From RBC038 sp041390625 (GTDB lineage: Bacteria; Chloroflexota; Dehalococcoidia; UBA2979): a stretch of DNA of 64,000 nucleotides. The stretch spans positions 124,001-188,000 of the forward strand of contig JAWKPM010000001.1 of the NCBI GenBank assembly GCA_041390625.1. The letters are read 5' to 3'. The stretch's first letter is position 1; each line of letters opens with the position of its first letter. Shown one piece after another: positions 48,882 to 56,270 of the stretch. The notes under the pieces are model-generated. The model did not search any database, was not told where the DNA came from, and worked only from the letters and a program-made list of their open reading frames with translations. A program made the translations under genes and the position numbers.

Positions 48882-50219
48882 GTGGCGGATTCGTTGCGCC
48901 TGCTGTCGATCGCTCATCCCCTGCGGAATCCGCTGGTGGACAACCACTCGATCTTCAATGCGCCCTCGTTGTTCGACTACGAGGCGATCTCCATCGATGT
49001 CGGCGGCGTCTTCGACTCAATTCGGCAGGTCGTCGAGGGCGAGGTTGAGCACCGCACGCGCTCAGGGCTGCCGATCGTCAACGGCGAGTCCTCGGCGGCT
49101 GCGACCGGCCTTGCGGACCTGCTGAAGCGGCGACAGGACGAGCTCCAGCGCGCCCTCGAGCGGGGCGCCGTCGTCACCGTCTTCCTCCATCCGCAGGCGA
49201 CGCTGCCGCAGGTGTCGGGCTTCTCCGGCCTCGATCGGTACTTCCTCCTGCCCGCACCTGCGGGGATGTCGTGGGACAGCCGCGCCGTGCGCGGCGGCGA
49301 GGGCACTTCGGCAGCAGTCACCGATCACGGACACCCCTTCGCTCCCGTCATCGATGTGCTGCGAGGGGACCTGCTGTACCGCGCCTACCTCGATGACCGT
49401 GCGCCCGGATTCGCCGGGCATGCGCACGTGATCGCGCGATCGCCGGGCGGCGGCGTCGTCAGCGCGGCGTTCGACGTCGCCTCGGGCGAGGTCGTGTTCC
49501 TGCCGACGCCTCGAACGGCCGGCTCGAACCTCTCGGCGGCGCTGGCGAGCGCCATCCTCGATGCGATGCGCGGCGTCCTCGGCGACCCACGCGCGACGCC
49601 ACCAGCGTGGATCGGCGGCATCGAGGTCGCCGGCCTCGCGGAGCGCGAGCAGAACGCGGCCGAGGCGCGCGAGGCGCTGGAGCGGGCGCAGCAGGCTCTC
49701 GACGCGGCCGAGCACGCGCGGGCCGAACTCGCGCGGGTGCGCGACGTGCTGTGGGTCGAGGGCGACAGCGCCCTGATGCCGGCCGCGCTCCGTTGCCTCG
49801 AGCTGCTCGGCTTCGAGCCGGCCGGCGACCAGCGCCTGCAGGCCCCGGAGGGCGAGCTCTACGTCGAGGCCCACGCCATCGACGGGCCGGTCGGGATGGT
49901 GCCGCACTACCGGCTGCGCTCGCGCATCGATGCGGTGATCGCCGAGGAGGGGCGCGCACCTCGAGGTCTCGTCGTGGCCTCGGGTCAGCGACTCGTCGCC
50001 CCGGCCGACCGCGACGAGCCGTTCAGCTCCTCGTTACGTGTCGCAGCGGAGGCGACGGGATACGCGCTGATCACCTCGACGGCGCTCTTCGAGGCGGCGA
50101 GCGCCGTGCTCGCGGGGAACCTCGATACTGACGCGGCCTCGACGCTACGCGCGCGGCTGCTGGGGACCGATGGGCTGGTCGACGTGGGGGATCTGCTCGG
50201 AGAGACGCCCACCGGCTAA
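48882..50219 (+). CDS. Unknown protein with coiled coil and degenerate PD-(D/E)XK-like tail
   Basis: A 445-residue protein I cannot name. GTG start with CGGAGG five bases upstream. The N-terminal about 240 residues are of unknown fold (APSLFDYEAISIDVGGVF, VTVFLHPQATLPQ). A charged coiled coil follows (about 245-285, EREQNAAEAREALERAQQAL). The C-terminal about 140 residues resemble restriction-endonuclease-like domains: ALRCLELLGFEPAG, PEGELYVEAHAIDG, RAPRGLVVASGQRL, PFSSSLRVAAEATGYAL and ITSTALFEA, the last three being typical of that family. At the catalytic position the expected ExK reads VEAHA, so it is probably inactive as a nuclease. Its last 75 bases overlap the convergent histidine kinase gene. 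Confidence 0.65.
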   Translation: MADSLRLLSIAHPLRNPLVDNHSIFNAPSLFDYEAISIDVGGVFDSIRQVVEGEVEHRTRSGLPIVNGESSAAATGLADLLKRRQDELQRALERGAVVTVFLHPQATLPQVSGFSGLDRYFLLPAPAGMSWDSRAVRGGEGTSAAVTDHGHPFAPVIDVLRGDLLYRAYLDDRAPGFAGHAHVIARSPGGGVVSAAFDVASGEVVFLPTPRTAGSNLSAALASAILDAMRGVLGDPRATPPAWIGGIEVAGLAEREQNAAEAREALERAQQALDAAEHARAELARVRDVLWVEGDSALMPAALRCLELLGFEPAGDQRLQAPEGELYVEAHAIDGPVGMVPHYRLRSRIDAVIAEEGRAPRGLVVASGQRLVAPADRDEPFSSSLRVAAEATGYALITSTALFEAASAVLAGNLDTDAASTLRARLLGTDGLVDVGDLLGETPTG

Positions 50220-51503
50220 CCGCCCCTCGAGCGGGAGCCGCAGCGAGAACGTCGCGCCCGCGCCCGGCGTCGAAGTGACGGCCACCGTGCCGCCGTGGGC
50301 CTCGACGGCGCCGCGCACGATCGCGAGCCCGAGCCCGCCACCGCCTCGAGCGTCGTCGCGGCGATGGCGCGACGCCTCACCTCGATAGAAGCGGTCCCAT
50401 ACCCGAGGCAGGTCGGCGCTCGCGATGCCCTCGCCGCTGTCGTGCACTTCGAGGAGCGCCGAACCGGCATCGAGGCCGACACGCACCTCGACATGGCCAC
50501 CGGCCTCGGTGTGCTCGAGCGCATTACTGACGAGATTGCCGATCGCGCGCTCGATCCAGTCGCCGTCGAGCAGCAGCGGAGGTGGCGCAGCGGCGACCTC
50601 GAGGGTGAGGTCGAGGCCCTGCCTCGATGCCTGCGCTTGCATCGCCGAGACCACCTCGGCCGCGATCTCCTCGAGTGCGACGAGGCGCGGCGTGAGCGAC
50701 AGCGCACCGGCGTCCATGCGCGCGAGGGTGAAGAGGTCGTCGATCATGCGGTCGAGGCGCTCGATCTCGCGGCGCATCGCCTCGAAGTAGCGTGCGACCT
50801 CGGCGGGGTCATCGACGACGCCGTCGCTGAGGGCTTCGGCCATCGCGCTGACGCTGGCAAGCGGCGTGCGGAGATCGTGCGAGATCGCGGCCGTGAGCTC
50901 ACGTCGCTCGCGCTCGAGGCGGGCGCGCTCCATCGATGCCTCGCGGAGCATCGCAGCCAGGCGCTCGACGTCGCCCGCGAGCGCGGCCATCTCGTCGCCG
51001 CCGCCCATGTTGAGGCGCTGGTCGTAGCGGCCCTCGGTGAGGCCTCGAATCGCGCCGGCGATGCCCTGCACGCGCGCGGTCAGGGTGGAGGCCACCCAGA
51101 GGCTGAAGGCGGTCGTGACGATGCCGCTGAAGACGATCAGGGAGGCGAGCAGACGAAGGTCGTGCCCCGTCGAGACGAACATGAGCTGCGCGACGATAAA
51201 GACGTTGAGCAGAGCGACGGCCGTGCCGATGGCCGTGCTGACGAACAGCTTCGTGCGAATCGAAAGGCGCACCGTGCGGTCGGCGAAGCGGAGCGCGACC
51301 CAGCCGCCCGCCATCGTGCCGGCGCCGGCAACGGCGAAGTAGAGCGCGAGATCCCACATCTCGTTGCGCGGCGGCCCGATGAGGAGCTGCACGACAACGA
51401 GTCCCGCGAGGAGCGCGACAGCGAGGATGGCCAGGCCTGCCAGCCAGGGCGCCAGGGGCCCCAGCGAGAAGCCTCGAGGTGCGGTGGTCGCGGGGCGGCT
51501 CAT
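50145..51503 (-). CDS. Membrane sensor histidine kinase
   Basis: A 452-residue kinase from ATG 51503. Four membrane helices in the first 140 residues (about 17-42, 50-71, 86-110, 117-140) with only a short external part, so it may sense within the membrane. HAMP domain about 141-195. Phospho-acceptor H209 in AAISHDLRTPLAS; ATP domain with GNLVSNALEHT, VHDSGEGIAS and GGGGLGLAIVRG, all present. ATGA overlap with the response regulator upstream. Its 3' end overlaps the convergent gene by 75 bases. Confidence 0.88.
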   Translation of the reverse strand: MSRPATTAPRGFSLGPLAPWLAGLAILAVALLAGLVVVQLLIGPPRNEMWDLALYFAVAGAGTMAGGWVALRFADRTVRLSIRTKLFVSTAIGTAVALLNVFIVAQLMFVSTGHDLRLLASLIVFSGIVTTAFSLWVASTLTARVQGIAGAIRGLTEGRYDQRLNMGGGDEMAALAGDVERLAAMLREASMERARLERERRELTAAISHDLRTPLASVSAMAEALSDGVVDDPAEVARYFEAMRREIERLDRMIDDLFTLARMDAGALSLTPRLVALEEIAAEVVSAMQAQASRQGLDLTLEVAAAPPPLLLDGDWIERAIGNLVSNALEHTEAGGHVEVRVGLDAGSALLEVHDSGEGIASADLPRVWDRFYRGEASRHRRDDARGGGGLGLAIVRGAVEAHGGTVAVTSTPGAGATFSLRLPLEGRLAGGRLSEQIPHVDQPIGPQQPRA

Positions 51504-52198
51504 GGCTCGAACTTGTAGCCGACGCCCCACACCGTCTTGAGGTGGCGGGGCCTCGAGGCGTCGGTCTCGACCTTTGAGCGGAGGCGGCGCATGTGGACAG
51601 TCACGGTGTTCGGGTCGTTCGGCGACTCCAGCCCCCAGACGGCATCGACGATCTGGTCGCGGGCAAAGACCTGGCGCGGCCTCGAGGCGAGGTACAGCAG
51701 CAGATCGAACTCGCGGGCCGTGAGATGGATCGGGCCGTCCGCGCCTTCGACGGTGCGCGCGCGCTCGTCGATCACGAGGTCGTCGAAGCGGAGCGCCTGG
51801 CCCTCGGTGGTCGCGGCGCCACCGCCGGCACGGCGGAGGACGGCCTCGACGCGTGCGCCGAGCTCTCGCGGGCTGAAGGGCTTCGTCATGTAGTCGTCGG
51901 CGCCACTGCCGAGGCCGATCAGCTTGTCGACCTCCTCGCCTCGGGCGGTCAGCATGATGATCGGCGTCTGCGAACGCTCGCGAATGCGCCGGCAGATCTC
52001 GAGGCCGTCCATGCCCGGCAGCATGAGGTCGAGCACCACGAGGTCGGGCTCGAAGTGGTCGAAGGCCTCCATGGCGCGGGCGCCGTCGTGCTCGAGGCGC
52101 ACGTCGTGGCCGTCGCGGCGGAGGTAGCGCTCCACCACCTCGGCGACCATCGCCTCGTCCTCGACGACGAGGATGCGGCGGCCGTTCAACTGCACCAT
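51500..52198 (-). CDS. OmpR-family response regulator
   Basis: A 232-residue regulator: receiver domain with E13/D14, phospho-acceptor D57 (LVVLDLMLPGMDG) and K106, then a winged-helix DNA-binding domain ending RLRSKVETDASRPRHLKTVWG (split across the wing). Start ATG 52198 with GGAGG four bases upstream; the frame is open further but without a better site. Cotranscribed with the kinase, which it overlaps. Confidence 0.9.
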   Translation of the reverse strand: MVQLNGRRILVVEDEAMVAEVVERYLRRDGHDVRLEHDGARAMEAFDHFEPDLVVLDLMLPGMDGLEICRRIRERSQTPIIMLTARGEEVDKLIGLGSGADDYMTKPFSPRELGARVEAVLRRAGGGAATTEGQALRFDDLVIDERARTVEGADGPIHLTAREFDLLLYLASRPRQVFARDQIVDAVWGLESPNDPNTVTVHMRRLRSKVETDASRPRHLKTVWGVGYKFEP

Positions 52199-52328
52199 CG
52201 ATCCTCCGGCACGACCGGCTGGGTTATCCACATCGTACTCGGCACCCTCGTTCCGAGTTGTGACGCGCGGATTACGACTCGTGCCTCGCCTCGGAACGCT
52301 GCTGAGGGGCATCGGGTACGCTCGCGCC

Positions 52329-53210
52329 GTGGACGTTCACCTCCTCGATGGCACATACGAGCTCTTCCGGCACTTCTACGGCGTGCCGCGCGGGGACGAC
52401 GGCGAGCCACCGCCGATGGGGGCCGTGATCGGGGTCCTGGGGACGGTGCTACGCATGTTCGAAGAAGGCGCGACGCACCTCGGTGTCGCGACCGACCACG
52501 TCGTCGAGTCTTTCCGCAACCACTTGTGGCCGGGCTACAAGACCGGCGAGGGCATCGACCCCGTGCTCTTCGCGCAGTTCCACCCGCTGGAGCAGGCGCT
52601 CGAGGCGATGGGGGTGGCCGTCTGGGCGATGACCGACCTCGAGGCGGACGATGCACTCGCCTCGGCGGCCGTTCGCGCCTCGGCGGATCCGAAAGTGGAG
52701 CGGGTGTGGGTCTGCACGCCGGACAAGGACCTCGGGCAGGTCGTCGACGGCACGCGGGTGGTGCAGCTCGACCGACGCACCCAGACGGTCATCGACGCGG
52801 ACGGCGTGCGCGCGAAGTTCGGGGTCGCGCCGGCCTCGATCCCGGACTACCTCGCGCTGGTCGGCGACAGCGCGGACGGGTTCCCGGGGCTGCCCGGCTG
52901 GGGTGCCAAGTCGACCGCGGCGGTGCTCGCCCGCTACGAGCACCTCGAGGCAATCCCCCTCGACGTCGCGGATTGGGACATTGAACTGCGGGGGGCGGCC
53001 CGTCTCGCCTCGACGCTCGCCGAGCGCCTCGACGATGCGCTGCTCTTCCGCGACCTCGCCACGCTGCGTACCACGGCCGAGGTGCTCGAGGACGTCGAGG
53101 CGATTCGCTGGCGCGGCCCGACCGAGGCGTTCGAGGCGTGGACAATCGCCCTCGAGGCGCCGCAGCTGCTCGAACGGGCGCAAGCCCTCGCGGCTCGGGT
53201 CGGCGGCTAG
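52329..53210 (+). CDS. 5'-3' exonuclease (stand-alone Pol I N-terminal domain type)
   Basis: A 293-residue structure-specific 5' nuclease of the FEN/Pol I exonuclease family. Active-site Asp cluster: MDVHLLDGTY (D7), MTDLEADDAL (D103-D108), CTPDKDLGQ (about 129-137), and the helix-3-turn-helix GDSADGFPGLPGWG (179-192) with D180/D183. GTG start at 52329, with no Shine-Dalgarno sequence and a TACGCT seven bases upstream, so possibly leaderless. Would remove RNA primers or flaps. Its stop shares CTAG (53207-53210) with the quinone oxidoreductase gene. Confidence 0.85.
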   Translation: MDVHLLDGTYELFRHFYGVPRGDDGEPPPMGAVIGVLGTVLRMFEEGATHLGVATDHVVESFRNHLWPGYKTGEGIDPVLFAQFHPLEQALEAMGVAVWAMTDLEADDALASAAVRASADPKVERVWVCTPDKDLGQVVDGTRVVQLDRRTQTVIDADGVRAKFGVAPASIPDYLALVGDSADGFPGLPGWGAKSTAAVLARYEHLEAIPLDVADWDIELRGAARLASTLAERLDDALLFRDLATLRTTAEVLEDVEAIRWRGPTEAFEAWTIALEAPQLLERAQALAARVGG

Positions 53211-54190
53211 GGTTCGAGGACGAGCTTCCCGGTGACACGCCGGTCGGCGAGGCGGCGCAGGGCCTCGGCGGCGCGGGCGAGCGGCAGGCGGTCCGACACG
53301 AACGGCCGAATGCGGCCCTCGGCGTGCCAGGCGAAGAGCTCCTCGAAGGACGCGCGCAGCACCTCGGGCGCGTGCTCGCGGTAGGTGCCGATGGTGAAGC
53401 CGATGGCCGAGACGTTCTTCACGAGCAGGTGGTTCGCGGGAATCTGAGGCACGTCGCCCGAGGCGAAGCCGACGAGGAGGATGCGCGCGCCCCACGCCGA
53501 GGCACTCAGCGAGGCGCGGAAGCCATCGCCACCTACCGGGTCGTACACGACGTCGACGCCGCGCCCTCCGGCGACCTGCACGATGCGGGCCCGCAGCTGC
53601 TCCTGATCGAGGCCGGCGCTGTCGATGGTCTCGTCGGCGCCGTGCTCCCGCACCACCTCGAGGCGGTCGGCGCCTCGAGCCACCGCGATCACGCGGGCGC
53701 CGAGGGCGTGCGCGACCTCGACGGCGGTGAGGCCGACGCCGCCGGCGGCGCCGTGGACGAGCACGGTCTCGCCAGCCTCGGTGCGTGCGAGGTGGCGGAG
53801 GCCGACGTGCGACGTCGCGTAGGCGATGCCGAAGCCGGCGGCCTCCGCGAAGTCGAGGGGGGATGGCATCCGCACGAGGTCGCGCGCGGGCACCACTGCT
53901 TCCTCGGCGTAGCCGCCTGAGGAGAGCAACGCGAAGGCGCGGTCCCCGGGCTGCCAGCCCCCGACGTCGGGGGCCACCTCGATGACCTCGCCGGCGGCCT
54001 CGAGCCCTAGCGTGAACGGCAGCGGAGGCTGGTCCTGGTACTTGCCCTGGAGCATGAGGAGGTCGGCGAAGTTCACACCGGCGGCGTGGACGCGGAGCCG
54101 CACGCTCCCCGCCTCGAGTGGCGGCGCGGGGACCTCGGTCAGCACCAGCGACTCGGGCTCGCCGTGTGCCTCGCATCGGATCGCCTGCAT
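53207..54190 (-). CDS. NADPH:quinone-oxidoreductase-like MDR protein
   Basis: A 327-residue zinc-free medium-chain dehydrogenase: HAAGVNFADLLMLQGKY near the start, then the NADPH Rossmann motif VHGAAGGVGLTAVEVAHALG, and the family end RRVTGKLVLEP. No zinc ligands. Probably reduces quinones or enones. Follows the alcohol dehydrogenase by 19 bp on the same strand, with which it may be cotranscribed. Confidence 0.85.
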   Translation of the reverse strand: MQAIRCEAHGEPESLVLTEVPAPPLEAGSVRLRVHAAGVNFADLLMLQGKYQDQPPLPFTLGLEAAGEVIEVAPDVGGWQPGDRAFALLSSGGYAEEAVVPARDLVRMPSPLDFAEAAGFGIAYATSHVGLRHLARTEAGETVLVHGAAGGVGLTAVEVAHALGARVIAVARGADRLEVVREHGADETIDSAGLDQEQLRARIVQVAGGRGVDVVYDPVGGDGFRASLSASAWGARILLVGFASGDVPQIPANHLLVKNVSAIGFTIGTYREHAPEVLRASFEELFAWHAEGRIRPFVSDRLPLARAAEALRRLADRRVTGKLVLEP

Positions 54191-54209
54191 GCTGCCGCTC
54201 TCGCCTCGG

Positions 54210-55292
54210 CTAGTTGTCGATCATGAGAACCGTGCGGGCGACCTCGCCGGCCTTCATCGCACGGAAGGCGTCGTTCACGTCCTCGAGGACGCCGCGCCTC
54301 GTGATCATCTCGTCGAGGCGCAGGCGGCCCTGCAAGTAGAGGTCGATGTACTTCGGCATGTCGGAGCGGAAGCGGTTCGATCCCATGCTCGAGCCCTGGA
54401 TCTTCTTCTCCTGGAGGAAGGACGGTCCGGGGATGTCGACGGTCTGCCCGACCGGGATCATGCCGATCACCGTGGCCGTGCCGCCCGGCCTCAACGCGCC
54501 ATACGCCTGCTCCGCCGCGACCTTGAGGCCGATCGCCTCGAACGAGTAGTCGACGCCACCACCGGTCATCTCGGTGATGGCCTGCACCGGGTCGCGCGAG
54601 GAGGCGTCGACGCTGTGCGTGGCGCCGAGCTCGCGGGCGGTCGCGAGCTTCGACTCGTGGACGTCGACGGCGATGATCTGGCGCGCCCCGGCGATGCGGG
54701 CGCCCTGGATCGCGGCCAGACCGACACCTCCGCACCCCCAGACGGCGACCGTCGAACCCGCCTCGATGCGCGCGGTATTCAGCACGGCGCCGAGGCCCGT
54801 CGTCACCCCGCAACCGATGAGCGCCATGCGATCGAAGTCGATGTCCTGCGTCACCTTCACGAGCGCGTGCTCGTGCACCAGCATCTGCTCGGCGTAGGCG
54901 CCGAGCTGGGCCATCTGACCGACCGCGTTCCCCTCCCAGCTCAGGCGGGGCGGGTCGTCGCGGCTACGCATCGGACGGTTGCGGCAGATGCTCGGGTGGC
55001 CCGACAGGCAGTTCTCGCAGGTCCCGCAGAAGATCGACAGGCACGAAATGACGCGATCGCCGGGTGCGAAGTCGGTGACCTGCGAGCCCACGGCCTCGAC
55101 GACACCCGCGGCCTCGTGACCGAGGACGGCGGGCGCGCGCATTGGGTAGAGACCGTCGACGAAGTGGAGGTCGGAGTGACAGACGCCGCTGGCGACCACG
55201 CGCACGAGCACCTCGTGCGCTTGTGGCTCATCGACGTCGATCTGCTCGAACGTGAGCGGCTCGTGCGCGGCGTGGAAGATCGCGGCCTTCAT
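54210..55292 (-). CDS. Zinc-dependent alcohol dehydrogenase
   Basis: A 360-residue class-III-like alcohol dehydrogenase. Catalytic zinc: C38 (SGVCHSDLH) and H59/E60 (LGHEAAG). Structural zinc: C89, C92, C95 and C103 (FCGTCENCLSGHPSIC), all present. NAD domain: WGCGGVGLAAIQGARIAG. Substrate unknown; its closest general type is S-(hydroxymethyl)-type or aryl-alcohol dehydrogenase. First of a two-gene transcript with the quinone oxidoreductase. Confidence 0.88.
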   Translation of the reverse strand: MKAAIFHAAHEPLTFEQIDVDEPQAHEVLVRVVASGVCHSDLHFVDGLYPMRAPAVLGHEAAGVVEAVGSQVTDFAPGDRVISCLSIFCGTCENCLSGHPSICRNRPMRSRDDPPRLSWEGNAVGQMAQLGAYAEQMLVHEHALVKVTQDIDFDRMALIGCGVTTGLGAVLNTARIEAGSTVAVWGCGGVGLAAIQGARIAGARQIIAVDVHESKLATARELGATHSVDASSRDPVQAITEMTGGGVDYSFEAIGLKVAAEQAYGALRPGGTATVIGMIPVGQTVDIPGPSFLQEKKIQGSSMGSNRFRSDMPKYIDLYLQGRLRLDEMITRRGVLEDVNDAFRAMKAGEVARTVLMIDN

Positions 55293-55394
55293 CTCGCCCC
55301 CTTCCGGCCACCTCGAAGGGCGGCCCGTGGCGGGCGAGCATAACAGAGCTGACAGGCCGCGCTGACGCGACGTCGAGGGCGCGCCTACCCGAGC

Positions 55395-56219
55395 CTAGGC
55401 GGCGGCCAGCGTCATCGCGCCGCGGTACCACTCCAGCTGGGCGAAGAGGCCCTCGGCGCCGCCGAGGAGCGCGAGGGTCGCCTCGTCCTCCTCGGTCCGC
55501 GCCGGCACCTCGACGGGCGCACGGCGCGTGCCGTCGCCGATGCCGAGGTTCTGCGTGATCCGGCGTGCCGAGTGGAGTGTCTGCGCCAGCTGAGCGTCCT
55601 CCTCCTGCACGGCGTCGTGGTGGCTCTCGATGGCCTCAGCGAGGCGCGGGTCCATGTCCCAGGCGCGGGCGACCTCGCCACCCCACTCGGCATGGGTGAG
55701 GCCGAAGATCATGCGCTCGGCCTGGAGGGGCTCCATCTGGCGCTCGACGAGCTGCATCACGCGCCGGTAGCGGAGGGGCTCCTGCGACGCCATCGAGAGG
55801 CGGCCGACGTCGTGCAGCAGGCCGAGGATGTAGGCGGACTCCGCGAGCTCCACGCTCAGGGCGCGGCGTCGCGCCTCGCCGTGGCAGAGCATCGCGACCA
55901 TCAGCTGGTGCGACCACGTCTCCTCGACATCCATGCCGGCGTCGACGAGGCGCTGGAAGGCGCGGTTCGCGACCGTCCCGAGCACGATCTCGCGCGTCAC
56001 GCGGAGGCCGATGCGGGGGATCGCAAGGTGGATCGAGGTGATGCGCGAGACCGGCGCCGAGGCGGCGGAGTTCGCCGCTCGCAGCACGGAGCCGCTCAGG
56101 CCGGCATCGCCCTCGACGACCTCGGCGAGGTCACCGATGTCGGTCTGCTCGCCGCCCAGCATCTGCAACGCGCGGGCGTGCGACGCCGGGAGGGCGGGGA
56201 TCTCGAGTCGGCTGTCCAT
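55395..56219 (-). CDS. HDOD-domain signalling protein
   Basis: A 274-residue HDOD protein, a metal-free relative of HD-type phosphodiesterases. Begins IPALPASHARALQMLGGEQTD (split; residues 7-27), then LSGSVLRAANSAA and YILGLLHDVGRLSM. The HD pair at HDVG is partly kept, as in many HDOD proteins. Function: usually a signalling or protein-protein role linked to cyclic-di-GMP pathways. GAGGAG before the ATG. It follows the vWA-EAL gene by 51 bp and is probably cotranscribed. Confidence 0.82.
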   Translation of the reverse strand: MDSRLEIPALPASHARALQMLGGEQTDIGDLAEVVEGDAGLSGSVLRAANSAASAPVSRITSIHLAIPRIGLRVTREIVLGTVANRAFQRLVDAGMDVEETWSHQLMVAMLCHGEARRRALSVELAESAYILGLLHDVGRLSMASQEPLRYRRVMQLVERQMEPLQAERMIFGLTHAEWGGEVARAWDMDPRLAEAIESHHDAVQEEDAQLAQTLHSARRITQNLGIGDGTRRAPVEVPARTEEDEATLALLGGAEGLFAQLEWYRGAMTLAAA

Positions 56220-56270
56220 GTGGTGTCTCCTCGATGCCGGCGTGCCTGGATGGGCGTGCCGGAACGGCGG

